Assembly: GCA_018400355.1 (NCBI GenBank) | Contig: JAGYMV010000020.1 | Location: 1-10,678 of the forward strand | Origin: Wenzhouxiangella sp. | Lineage (GTDB): Bacteria > Pseudomonadota > Gammaproteobacteria > Xanthomonadales > Wenzhouxiangellaceae | Reading direction: 5' to 3' | Length of the DNA: 10,678 nucleotides | Part shown: piece after piece, positions 1 to 6,633 of the stretch | How the letters are laid out: the number at the start of each line of letters is the position of its first letter | How positions within the stretch are numbered: the stretch's first letter is position 1 | The notes under the pieces: generated by a model | Databases searched by the model: none | Told to the model about the DNA's origin: nothing | Seen by the model: the letters and a program-made list of their open reading frames with translations, nothing else | Position numbers and translations under genes: made by a program

Positions 1-1208
1 CAACCCTCGCCCAGGGTTTCGAGTTGTTGATAGACCAACACCCCCAGAAGCGGTGCGATCAAACCCCGAAGACCAGTGAGTGTCACATGGATGCCCATGT
101 ATAAGGTCGAATGCTCATCGCTGGCAAAGTCGTTGTGACCCAAGTTCCACCCCAGCTTGCCCCCGGCAAATGCGGCACCGAGTGCCAACGCGCCCACCCA
201 AAAACCGATGATCACATCAAACACCGCCGAGGCGGCGAACAGGCCCACCGCCAAAACAAAGGTCCAAGCTTGCTTGGCCCGGTAATCCAAAATGTGGACG
301 GCGTCTAGGCGTCTGGCCCAAATCGGTGTGAACACCGACAGACACAACAAGGGCAAGGTGGTGGTGATCATCACCTGAGAAAAGCGACTGACCCCAAATT
401 GCTCGGTCAACAAGACCACCAACAACGCAATCACCATCAAGTTGCCGCTGCCAAAGGCGAACATGGTCATCATGTACCGCCGGTACCAGTGGTCGGTTTT
501 TAGAATCTGCAGGCTTTGGCGAAACTGCCCGCCCGGGCGGTTGGCCGCCTCAGCCAGTTCTTGCTGCCTGAGTCTGGCGCCTAGGCGAATGCGGACGCGT
601 TGGTAGCGCCAGGCCGCCACCAACCCCATCAAACCGGCCAATGGGAAAACAAGACGCCACACCTCGGGCCAGTGGTTCATCAAAAAGCCTGTGATGCCCG
701 CACTCAAGGCAATCACCAAAGAATAAATCACGGTGATCCGCCCGGTGATCTGGCCTCTGACATGGCGCGGAAAATTGGCCCGCCAAATGGCCGATCTGAG
801 GGTGATCACCCCCGCCCAAGACAAACGCGCGCCGACCATCAACGCGGTGATGACCATCAAACCCACCGCACTTTCTGGCACAAACGCCATCAAAATACAA
901 AAGACCGCAGTGAGGCCTTGCAAGACCGAGACCCAAGCGGTTTTGTCGCGGCCCTCGGCCAGTTCTGAGATGGTCAAGGAGGCCAAGTTGGCAAATGCCG
1001 GCGCCCCGGCCACCGTCGCCACAGCCAAGTTCACCCACATCGGGTCGGCCACCGCGCCGAACTGGGTTTTGACCACCACCCCCACCAAACCCCCTTCAAT
1101 GGCACCCAAGGTCAAGGCCATGGTGGCATTGGCCGATATTTCTCTGGGCAATAAGGTGCGGGCGATGAATGGGAGCTTGGCAGCGGGCGGTGGGACGGGT
1201 TTGGCCAT
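1..1208 (-). CDS. MFS transporter, 3' end cut by window edge
   Basis: Reading the minus strand from the ATG at 1208-1206 gives 402 codons with no stop before the window edge, so the C-terminus lies outside. The product is a hydrophobic permease of the major facilitator type. A short Pro/Lys-rich cytoplasmic N-terminus is followed by membrane segments near residues 28-48, 55-78, 91-111, 115-138, 150-175 and 183-200. A basic central loop rich in Arg (RVRIRLGARLRQ) follows, then about five further segments, the last read being GLIAPLLGVLVYQQ. Six segments, a basic central loop and a second set of six is the MFS plan, so probably only the last segment and the tail are missing. Transport across the inner membrane by a proton-coupled mechanism is the family expectation; the substrate cannot be told. 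It is divergent from the parA-like gene. No Shine-Dalgarno sequence precedes the ATG. The call is firm at family level only. Confidence 0.85.
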   Translation of the reverse strand, partial: MAKPVPPPAAKLPFIARTLLPREISANATMALTLGAIEGGLVGVVVKTQFGAVADPMWVNLAVATVAGAPAFANLASLTISELAEGRDKTAWVSVLQGLTAVFCILMAFVPESAVGLMVITALMVGARLSWAGVITLRSAIWRANFPRHVRGQITGRITVIYSLVIALSAGITGFLMNHWPEVWRLVFPLAGLMGLVAAWRYQRVRIRLGARLRQQELAEAANRPGGQFRQSLQILKTDHWYRRYMMTMFAFGSGNLMVIALLVVLLTEQFGVSRFSQVMITTTLPLLCLSVFTPIWARRLDAVHILDYRAKQAWTFVLAVGLFAASAVFDVIIGFWVGALALGAAFAGGKLGWNLGHNDFASDEHSTLYMGIHVTLTGLRGLIAPLLGVLVYQQLETLGEG

Positions 1209-1214
1209 GGCTTT

Positions 1215-1220
1215 ATTGTA
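1215..1220 (-). promoter_or_regulatory. Candidate -10 box of the MFS gene, possibly leaderless
   Basis: On the minus strand TACAAT (5 of 6 consensus bases) ends 6 nt before the ATG at 1208. Initiation at the usual distance from a -10 box would fall at or very near the A of the start codon, and no ribosome-binding sequence is visible between them. This would fit a leaderless mRNA. No good -35 is seen 16-18 nt upstream, so the call is tentative. Confidence 0.3.
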
Positions 1221-1406
1221 GCGCCAGCACCCGCAGACAGTGCTTGAAAAGCGTGGCTTCGCGCCCCCACTTCAATACCAAGGTGACCTCCCCACCAAGG
1301 CCCCAGTTTCAGTCTTTGATGTGGGTTGTGCCACAATAAGCGACACGACCCGCTTCCATCGATCATTGGCGGGTCAACCAGACCAATACAAAGAGAGAGA
1401 AACGCT

Positions 1407-2045
1407 ATGCGAACCATTGCTGTGATCAATGCCAAAGGCGGCTGCGGCAAAACCACCATCGCCACGGGCTTGGCCTCTGCCATGGCTTGGGAAGGCTATT
1501 CGGTCGCCCTGGCTGACCTAGACCCCCAATGCTCTGCCACCGATTGGCTGGCCGAACGCGAGGAAGATTACCCTGAAATTGTCGCTGTGGACACCAAAAA
1601 AGGGGTGCGTGCGCCCGCTGGCACCGATGTGTTGATCATCGACACACCCGCTGGTGTCTATGGCAAAGACCTCTCCAAGCTCCTTGCCCGCGCTGAGACC
1701 GCGTTGATGCCCATCCTCCCCTCACCCGTGGACATGGCCGCGGCCTGGCGCTTTTTGGAGCAATCCTTGGCACTCAAGCCCATCGCCTCCAAGCAAACCC
1801 AGTTGGGCCTGATTGCCAATCGGGTCAAGCCCAACACCATTGTTTATCGTGAACTCAGTGGGTTTTTGGACGATTACCGGGTGCCTGTGGTGGGTCATTT
1901 GAGGGACTCCATGAACTATGTCCGCGCCTTTGAGAGAGGCTTGGGCGTCAGTGACTTGCCTGAGTATTTGGCTGGGGAAGACTGGGCGCAGTGGGATGAG
2001 ATTGTTAAATGGGTGAAAAGCAAACGCTCGCAGGGCAAAAAATAA
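1407..2045 (+). CDS. Small orphan ParA-family (MinD/ParA) ATPase
   Basis: A 212-residue P-loop ATPase of the ParA/MinD/Soj superfamily. The deviant Walker A motif KGGCGKTT is at residues 10-17, with the signature first lysine K10 and catalytic K15. Walker A' is ALADLDPQ near residues 34-41, and Walker B is VLIIDTPAG with D79. The length is that of the short chromosomal or plasmid ParA type without an N-terminal DNA-binding domain. Such proteins dimerise on ATP, bind nucleoid DNA non-specifically, and position plasmids, chromosomes or protein cargo. No parB or centromere-like repeats are next to it, so the cargo is unknown. The ATG at 1407 was chosen because GAGAGA lies about 6 nt upstream and the conserved beta-strand (MRTIAVINAKGG) starts exactly there; a longer TTG-started reading from 1326 adds a non-homologous leader. 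It is divergent from the MFS gene and convergent with folK, 26 nt from its stop. Confidence 0.88.
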   Translation: MRTIAVINAKGGCGKTTIATGLASAMAWEGYSVALADLDPQCSATDWLAEREEDYPEIVAVDTKKGVRAPAGTDVLIIDTPAGVYGKDLSKLLARAETALMPILPSPVDMAAAWRFLEQSLALKPIASKQTQLGLIANRVKPNTIVYRELSGFLDDYRVPVVGHLRDSMNYVRAFERGLGVSDLPEYLAGEDWAQWDEIVKWVKSKRSQGKK

Positions 2046-2071
2046 CGCCTGCTTCAGTCAATTGAGGTGAT

Positions 2072-2614
2072 TTAGGGTGCCAGATGGATGTGGGCGGGCC
2101 GAATGCCATCGAGTGCGTCTTCATCCAGCGCCTCAAGCAAATGATCCACGCGATCCAAACCCACCACCTCGAAATATGGGGCGATGTCTGATAAAGGCAA
2201 CAACACAAACCCCCGCTGATGCAGGCGGGGGTGTGGCACGTGAAGATCGGCGGTGTGGATCACCCGATCACCAAAAAACAAAATATCCAAATCCAGGGTT
2301 CGGGCCGCATAGCGCTCACGCCCACGCACCCGCCCCAAGTCTTTTTCAATCACTTGCAAGGCCATCAACAGATCCTCAGGGCTCAAGCCCGTTGAAATCA
2401 AGCAGACCGCATTGAGGTAGTCGGGTTGGGGTTCAGTGACACCCCACGGTGGGGTCCAATAGGTCGGTGAGACGGCCTTGATCTGGGTCTCGGGCAAGGC
2501 CCGAATTCGGGTGAGTGCTTGGCTTAAACAAGCACCGGGATCGCCTAAATTAGCCCCCAAGCCCAAACCCACCCACTCTGTGGTCTTGGTGGATGCGTTT
2601 TTCGCTTGGGTCAT
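2072..2614 (-). CDS. folK: 2-amino-4-hydroxy-6-hydroxymethyldihydropteridine diphosphokinase (HPPK)
   Basis: The 180-residue product matches HPPK, which transfers pyrophosphate from ATP to 6-hydroxymethyl-7,8-dihydropterin in the cytoplasm, just before dihydropteroate synthase in folate synthesis. Visible landmarks are the pterin-site strand GLGANLGD (residues 18-25), the pattern Y-x2-P-P-W-G with QPDYLNAV (52-70), and the HPPK signature RYAARTLDLDIL (101-112). The two magnesium-binding aspartates are D108 and D110. The HPHPRLHQRGFVLLPL block (127-141) carries the conserved C-terminal Arg and His residues. The product is somewhat longer than the 159-residue E. coli enzyme because of a short N-terminal extension. 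The ATG lies 4 nt after the pcnB stop, so the two are probably cotranscribed and translationally coupled; an AGG just upstream is a weak ribosome-binding site. pcnB-folK is a recurring gene order in beta- and gammaproteobacteria. Confidence 0.95.
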   Translation of the reverse strand: MTQAKNASTKTTEWVGLGLGANLGDPGACLSQALTRIRALPETQIKAVSPTYWTPPWGVTEPQPDYLNAVCLISTGLSPEDLLMALQVIEKDLGRVRGRERYAARTLDLDILFFGDRVIHTADLHVPHPRLHQRGFVLLPLSDIAPYFEVVGLDRVDHLLEALDEDALDGIRPAHIHLAP

Positions 2615-2618
2615 GGAC

Positions 2619-3938
2619 CTAGTTGCGTGCGCCCGTGGCCGGTTGGCTGGGGCGCCGGCGGCGACGTGGTCGTCTTCTCTTGTCCGATGGGCTGGGCTGT
2701 TGTGCTTGGACGGGTGTGTTTTTCTGTAACTCGGTCCACCAATCGGCCACTTCTTTGAGCTCGGGTTCTTCGATCACCCGCAACAGCAAAAAATCGTAGC
2801 TGGCGCGGAAGCGGCGTTCGCTGATCATGCGCTCCCCACGGCGGGTATTGAGTTTCAAAAACCGCGGTTGCATGCACCAAATTTCTCGAGCCATGGAAGA
2901 AAAGCGCCGGTGGATGGCCACCGTTTGTGCTTGTTCAACCAACACCTCATCGGCCGCTTCCCCCAAGGCATTGACCGGTGGGGTGCCGTGTTTGATGAAC
3001 TGCTCAGCGCGAGATTGCACACGCGACCACAAAAACAAAGCAAACAAAAACCCAGGGGTCACGGGCTGGTCTTGGGCCACACGGGCATCGGTGTTTTTCA
3101 AGCCCTGCTCCACCAAAGGCGGCGGATGGGCTGGGTTGGAAAACAAATTGGGGAAGAGTTGGTCCCACAACGAGTATTCGACCAATGCTTGATAGGTATC
3201 CCAGGCTTGACCGCTTAAAAAGAGTTTGAGGATTTCATCAAACAATCGTGCCGGCGGAATGTTTTGGAGCAATGGCGCCATCGCTCGGATGGGTTCGAGT
3301 GTGTCGTCATCAAACACCATCCCCAACTTGGTCTTAAATCGAATGGCGCGCAGCAACCGCACAGGGTCTTCTCGATACCGAGTCTTGGGATCACCAATCA
3401 AGGCCAGCCGACGAATTTTTAAATCCTCATAACCGCCCACATAATCGCGCAAGGTCTCGGTGGTCGGGTCATACATCAAGGCATTGACCGTGAAGTCTCG
3501 GCGCTTGGCGTCTTCTGCTTCCGTGCCATAGATGTTGTCGCGGACCAACCGGCCTTGGTCAAGCTCTCGGACTGATAACGGAGAGTCGTCTTGTGGAGTG
3601 GTGCCGGTGTGGAGCTCTTCACCCCGGTAAGTGGCCACTTCAATGATCTCTCGACCAAAACGCACGTGCGCCAACCGAAACCGACGACCGATCAGGCGAG
3701 CATTACGAAAGGCATCCCGAATCTGTTCTGGGGTGGCATTCGTGGCCACATCAAAGTCTTTGGGGGTTTTGCCAAGCAACAAATCACGGATGCAGCCGCC
3801 AACAATGCAGGCTTCAAAGCCAAGCGATTGTAGGCGTTGGACGACCGTCAGCGCATTCGGGCTGAACTGTCTCGGTTGCAGGCCGTGGTCGTCTAATGGA
3901 ATGACACGCAGGGAGGATGAATCGGAATGAAATGGCAA
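2619..3938 (-). CDS. pcnB: Poly(A) polymerase I
   Basis: A 439-residue class II nucleotidyltransferase that adds 3' poly(A) tails to RNA and so promotes decay by PNPase, RNase R and the degradosome. The catalytic head shows GG at 47-48, IRDLLLGKTPKDFDV with metal-binding D61 and D63, the third carboxylate in RRDFTVNALMYD (D148), and the neck helix YREDPVRLLRAIRF (188-201). The stretch LIGRRFRLAHVRFG separates bacterial poly(A) polymerases from CCA-adding enzymes. The C-terminus ends in an Arg-rich tail (DKRRRPRRRRRPSQ), typical of proteobacterial PcnB and likely to bind RNA. The start is a TTG at 3938; no in-frame ATG lies between it and the conserved region, and no strong Shine-Dalgarno is seen, so the exact start is less certain than the identity. 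First gene of a probable pcnB-folK operon, divergent from fdxA. Confidence 0.94.
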   Translation of the reverse strand: MPFHSDSSSLRVIPLDDHGLQPRQFSPNALTVVQRLQSLGFEACIVGGCIRDLLLGKTPKDFDVATNATPEQIRDAFRNARLIGRRFRLAHVRFGREIIEVATYRGEELHTGTTPQDDSPLSVRELDQGRLVRDNIYGTEAEDAKRRDFTVNALMYDPTTETLRDYVGGYEDLKIRRLALIGDPKTRYREDPVRLLRAIRFKTKLGMVFDDDTLEPIRAMAPLLQNIPPARLFDEILKLFLSGQAWDTYQALVEYSLWDQLFPNLFSNPAHPPPLVEQGLKNTDARVAQDQPVTPGFLFALFLWSRVQSRAEQFIKHGTPPVNALGEAADEVLVEQAQTVAIHRRFSSMAREIWCMQPRFLKLNTRRGERMISERRFRASYDFLLLRVIEEPELKEVADWWTELQKNTPVQAQQPSPSDKRRRPRRRRRPSQPATGARN

Positions 3939-3965
3939 GTTGTTGTCTTTTGTGAAGGTTGATTT

Positions 3966-3974
3966 TGTTATAGT
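3966..3974 (+). promoter_or_regulatory. Extended -10 promoter candidate for fdxA
   Basis: The sequence TGTTATAGT fits an extended -10 (TGn followed by TATAGT, 5 of 6 to consensus). Transcription would begin near 3980 and give a leader of about 35 nt before the fdxA ATG. No convincing -35 hexamer lies at the right spacing, which an extended -10 can tolerate. It sits in the 76-nt divergent gap between pcnB and fdxA. Confidence 0.4.
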
Positions 3975-4014
3975 TTAACACCGATTGTTACTGGATCACC
4001 CAGGAAGGTTTGGC

Positions 4015-4338
4015 ATGACCTTTGTCGTCACCGAAAACTGTATTAAGTGCAAATACACCGATTGTGTGGAAGTCTGTCCTGTGGATTGTTTCCATGAAGG
4101 ACCCAATTTTTTGGTGATCGATCCAGAAGAGTGCATTGACTGCACCTTATGCGAGCCCGAGTGCCCGGCTGAGGCGATTTATCCAGAGGATGATTTGCCC
4201 GCCGATCAGCAGGCGTTTTTGGAGCTCAACCGCGAGCTGTCCACCCAGTGGCCGGTGATCTCAGAGATGAAAGACGCACCCAATGACGCCAAAGAGTGGG
4301 ATGGCGTGCCGGACAAACTCAAGTACTTAGAACGCTAG
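4015..4338 (+). CDS. fdxA: Seven-iron ferredoxin (3Fe-4S/4Fe-4S), FdxA type
   Basis: A 107-residue acidic ferredoxin of the Azotobacter FdI class. Cysteines are at 9, 12, 17, 21 and 25 (CIKCKYTDCVEVCPVDC) and at 40, 43, 46 and 50 (CIDCTLCEPEC). This is the FdI pattern shifted by one residue, and it predicts one [3Fe-4S] and one [4Fe-4S] cluster. The C-terminal extension of about 55 residues, ending KLKYLER, is also characteristic. It acts as a low-potential cytoplasmic electron carrier; the redox partners are not indicated by the neighbours. The ATG at 4015 was chosen because AGGAAGG lies 6 nt upstream; a TTG at 3985 in the same frame would add ten residues absent from the family. A single-gene unit, divergent from pcnB and convergent with the bamC-like gene. 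Confidence 0.96.
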   Translation: MTFVVTENCIKCKYTDCVEVCPVDCFHEGPNFLVIDPEECIDCTLCEPECPAEAIYPEDDLPADQQAFLELNRELSTQWPVISEMKDAPNDAKEWDGVPDKLKYLER

Positions 4339-4372
4339 GCGATTGACCTGGCGATTGACTGGCCGATTTGCC
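4338..4372. repeat. Short imperfect tandem repeat in the fdxA/bamC convergent gap
   Basis: Three head-to-tail units begin on the last base of the fdxA stop codon: GGCGATTGACCT, GGCGATTGACT and GGCCGATTTGCC. The first two are nearly identical over 11-12 nt and the third is degenerate. The last copy also forms a weak hairpin, CTGGC (4359-4363) with GCCAG (4370-4374). No T-tract follows, so it is not a standard terminator. It fills nearly all of the 40-nt convergent gap. Confidence 0.5.
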
Positions 4373-4378
4373 AGCCCA

Positions 4379-5026
4379 TCAACCCAACGCTTCTCTGAGC
4401 ATGGCCAAGATGTGCTCGGCTTGATCCATCTCCACCACCTGCCCGTCGCCATCGACCAGCTCGATGCGGCAACGCGCCTCCCCAATGGCCACCACATCCA
4501 CCACAAACTCGCCGGTGTAATCAACCACTTCAGGCGAACGCCAAATGGCCAAGCGTGCAAAACCTGATCTCGGCACGGTAAAGGCATCGTGGCGATAAAC
4601 AAACTCAAAGCGGTGGTCTGAGACATCCACGGCCTGTAGGACCAGTCCCACTTCCTCGTGATCCAGGATGTAGGCCAGCTCTTCGGTGACACTGGCTTGG
4701 TCGGCTTGGACTTCGAGATGCAATCCCTTGGCGCCGAAGCGGATCTGGGCCATGGAGGCCTCGGCTTCTGCCGATGTTTGCACCATCGGTGGGCGGCCGG
4801 CATCACGGCTGGCGGCCAACTCGGGTAAGAAATAGCCTGGGATTTCGTAATCAGAGCGCACAGCGGGTCGGTCAAGGTGTTCGGGCACGCGGATATCGGC
4901 CACTTCCTCACCTTGCACGTACAAAGGAATTTTGCCGCCGGTGCCACAACCTGTGGCCAAAAAAGCGAGGGCCATCGCCAAAAGTGCCGTTTTCAGGGGT
5001 GCTTTGATCAAATGCTGTTGTCTCAT
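4379..5026 (-). CDS. bamC: BamC/NlpB-like outer-membrane lipoprotein, short form
   Basis: A 215-residue lipoprotein. Residues 1-27 form a lipoprotein signal peptide: basic start (RQQHLIK), hydrophobic core, and lipobox LATGC with lipidated C27. Gly at +2 favours sorting to the outer membrane. A Pro/Tyr-rich linker follows (IPLYVQGEEVADIRVPEHL, then YEIPGY), and then one alpha/beta domain ending in RIELVDGDGQVVEMDQAEHI. The linker, C-terminal pattern and position directly after dapA match BamC/NlpB, an accessory part of the BAM complex that inserts beta-barrel proteins. Only one helix-grip-like domain seems present, whereas E. coli BamC (about 340 residues) has two. The ATG at 5026 is preceded by GAAGGA and gives a clean signal peptide. 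A GTG/ATG pair at 5080/5077 overlapping the dapA stop is possible but adds an unsuitable 17-18-residue leader. The family assignment is an inference from weak similarity plus context. Confidence 0.72.
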   Translation of the reverse strand: MRQQHLIKAPLKTALLAMALAFLATGCGTGGKIPLYVQGEEVADIRVPEHLDRPAVRSDYEIPGYFLPELAASRDAGRPPMVQTSAEAEASMAQIRFGAKGLHLEVQADQASVTEELAYILDHEEVGLVLQAVDVSDHRFEFVYRHDAFTVPRSGFARLAIWRSPEVVDYTGEFVVDVVAIGEARCRIELVDGDGQVVEMDQAEHILAMLREALG

Positions 5027-5076
5027 AAATCCTTCAATACCCATGTTGTGTCCCGAACAGCCATTGTGAGTGTTCA

Positions 5077-5976
5077 TCACTCGCCCCCCATGTTCTCATC
5101 AATGGCTTTGATTGACTCAATTAAAGCCTGGCCCTTGGCATGATACTGCGAATCGAGGCCAACGAGTGGCAATCGGATGGCATCTTGGCAACGGCCCATT
5201 TGGGCCAAAAGCCACTTAGCCGGCACTGGATTGGTCTCCACACCCAAAAACGCATAGAGCGGCTCAAGCATTCGATTGATGCGCCGTGCCTCATCAAACT
5301 GTTGGTCTTTGGCCAATGCACACAGCCGCGCCATGGTGTTTGGCACGATGTTTGAGGCCACAGAAATCACACCCGAGGCACCCATTTCCATGCTTCGGAC
5401 AAAGGTTGGGTCGTCACCACTTAACACACACAAGCCCCCATCGAGCAGTGTCTGGATACGCGCCGTATCAGGCACCGCTTCTTTGATGGCCACAATGCGC
5501 TCGTGCTTGGCCAACGCCAAGGCGGTTTCTGGCAACAGATCACAGGCGGTGCGGCTGGGCACGTTGTAGAGAATCACAGGCAAATCCGAGGCATCGGCCA
5601 CGGCTTGATAGTGTGCCAACAAACCCCGTTGCGAGGGTCGGTTGTAGGCTGGTGTCACCACCAAGGCCGCATCGGCGCCCAAGGCTTGGGCCAGCCGGGT
5701 CCGATGAATGGTGTGCTCAGTCGATGGGCTGCCCGTGCCCGCAATCACAGCCACCCGCCCTTTGAGACGCTCAACGGCGTGGGTCAGAAGCTGGATGTAC
5801 TCCTCATGGTCGAGCGTGGCCGACTCACCGGTGGTGCCACCGATGACCACAGAAGCGGTGCCGGCTTGTTGGTGCCAAGCCAGCAAGGCATCAAATGCCT
5901 CTAAGTCAATGGATGAGGCGCCTTGGCCATCGGCCTTCATCGGGGTGATCAGTGCAACGCTGGAACCTGTGAACAT
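5077..5976 (-). CDS. dapA: 4-hydroxy-tetrahydrodipicolinate synthase
   Basis: A 299-residue class I aldolase-fold enzyme. It condenses pyruvate with aspartate-4-semialdehyde, the first committed step to diaminopimelate and lysine. Active-site residues read directly, offset by +4 from the E. coli numbering: T48 and T49 in VIGGTTGES, Y111 in VTPAYNRP, Y137 in ILYNVPSRT, R142, and the Schiff-base lysine K165 in IVAIKEA. The GGTTGE and GDD (residues 202-204 region) blocks are conserved, and the length is normal for the family. The ATG at 5976 has GGAG about 5 nt upstream. It is the first gene of a probable dapA-bamC operon, as in many proteobacteria, and divergent from bcp across a 93-nt promoter gap. 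Confidence 0.97.
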   Translation of the reverse strand: MFTGSSVALITPMKADGQGASSIDLEAFDALLAWHQQAGTASVVIGGTTGESATLDHEEYIQLLTHAVERLKGRVAVIAGTGSPSTEHTIHRTRLAQALGADAALVVTPAYNRPSQRGLLAHYQAVADASDLPVILYNVPSRTACDLLPETALALAKHERIVAIKEAVPDTARIQTLLDGGLCVLSGDDPTFVRSMEMGASGVISVASNIVPNTMARLCALAKDQQFDEARRINRMLEPLYAFLGVETNPVPAKWLLAQMGRCQDAIRLPLVGLDSQYHAKGQALIESIKAIDENMGGE

Positions 5977-6006
5977 GAATTCTCCGTAACAATTGGGATG
6001 GGGGTC

Positions 6007-6035
6007 TTGTCACCCAGCCATCCGACGACTATCCT
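6007..6035 (+). promoter_or_regulatory. Sigma-70-type promoter for bcp
   Basis: TTGTCA at 6007-6012 matches the -35 consensus at 5 of 6 bases. It is followed, after exactly 17 nt, by TATCCT at 6030-6035, which matches the -10 consensus at 4 of 6. Transcription would start near 6042, about 28 nt before the bcp ATG. It lies in the divergent dapA-bcp gap; no equally good promoter was found for dapA on the other strand. No OxyR-like site could be recognised by eye. Confidence 0.5.
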
Positions 6036-6069
6036 CTCTAAGTGTAACCCGAAGCCTTAAAGGACATCT

Positions 6070-6558
6070 ATGAGCGATACAGACCCGAAGCTTCAATCCG
6101 CTGCTTATGAGGCCACTCTCGGATCCAACGCCCCCGATCAAACAGACACCCTAACGCTCCAGTCGTTCAAAGGAAAGCCATTGGTGTTGTATTTCTACCC
6201 CAGAGACAACACACCCGGTTGCACCCAACAAAGCCAAGACTTTCGTGACCATTACGCCAAATTCCAGGCGTTGGGCGCAGAAATTGTCGGGGTCTCGCGT
6301 GACACCCTCAAATCCCACATCAAGTTCAGTGAAAAATATGACTTCCCCTTCCCATTGATCGCCGATCCCGAAGAAACCTTGTGTCGTCAATTTGGGGTCA
6401 TGAAAGAAAAAAACATGTATGGAAAAAAAGTGATGGGCATTGAACGGTCCACCTTTTTATTCGATGCCAAAGGCCAACTGATTGAGTCCTGGCGCAAGGT
6501 CAAAATCCCAGGCCATGTGGAAGAGGTTCTGGCAGCGGTTGAGCGCCTGACTGCTTGA
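6070..6558 (+). CDS. bcp: Thiol peroxidase, Bcp/PrxQ-type peroxiredoxin
   Basis: A 162-residue thioredoxin-fold peroxiredoxin that reduces hydrogen peroxide and organic hydroperoxides in the cytoplasm. The active site is YPRDNTPGCT with peroxidatic C51, and the conserved Pro, Thr and Arg of the family are visible around it. The E. coli Bcp resolving cysteine, five residues after the peroxidatic one, is replaced here by Gln (C51 TQQS Q56). The only other cysteine is C105 in ETLCRQFGV, at a position not usually catalytic. The enzyme may therefore work as a one-cysteine peroxiredoxin or use an external thiol. AAAGGA at 6059-6064 is a good ribosome-binding site. phoH follows 75 nt downstream on the same strand; bcp-phoH pairs are known in betaproteobacteria. 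Confidence 0.95.
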   Translation: MSDTDPKLQSAAYEATLGSNAPDQTDTLTLQSFKGKPLVLYFYPRDNTPGCTQQSQDFRDHYAKFQALGAEIVGVSRDTLKSHIKFSEKYDFPFPLIADPEETLCRQFGVMKEKNMYGKKVMGIERSTFLFDAKGQLIESWRKVKIPGHVEEVLAAVERLTA

Positions 6559-6563
6559 GCACG

Positions 6564-6592
6564 TTGACTCGGCCAGCTTGGCTGGATGTTTA
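6564..6592 (+). promoter_or_regulatory. Weak promoter candidate with hairpin before phoH
   Basis: In the 75-nt bcp-phoH gap, TTGACT (6564-6569, 5 of 6 to the -35 consensus) is followed 17 nt later by TGTTTA (6587-6592), a poor -10. Between them lies a small inverted repeat, CCAGC-TTG-GCTGG (6573-6585), with no T-tract. Either phoH has its own weak promoter or the gap is simply part of a bcp-phoH transcript. Confidence 0.25.
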
Positions 6593-6633
6593 AAAAACGA
6601 CCCACCACTCACACCGTCTAGGGGCTCAAAGGC

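Noticed and set aside
550..1221. Long open frames on both strands within the MFS gene (733-1221 plus, 550-1038 minus)
   Set aside because: Their translations are low-complexity and unlike any family, while the 1208-to-1 minus-strand frame gives a coherent membrane protein. They are shadows of that gene.
1326..1406. Longer parA start at TTG 1326
   Set aside because: It adds 27 residues before the conserved first strand and has no ribosome-binding site; ATG 1407 has GAGAGA at proper spacing.
1209..1406. Hidden small gene or RNA in the 198-nt MFS/parA gap
   Set aside because: No frame with a ribosome-binding site and protein-like composition, no strong hairpin and no paired -35/-10 for parA could be seen.
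3985..4014. TTG start adding ten residues to FdxA
   Set aside because: The family begins MTFVVTENC, and AGGAAGG at 4002-4008 serves the ATG at 4015.
4327..4947. 206-residue minus-strand frame over the bamC-like gene
   Set aside because: It is rich in Trp, Pro and Ser with no recognisable domain, and overlaps in another frame a reading with signal peptide, lipobox and operon context.
5027..5080. GTG/ATG start of the bamC-like gene overlapping the dapA stop
   Set aside because: A G-rich stretch precedes it, but the 17-18 extra residues are polar and would spoil the lipoprotein signal; the ATG at 5026 with GAAGGA is better. It cannot be wholly excluded.
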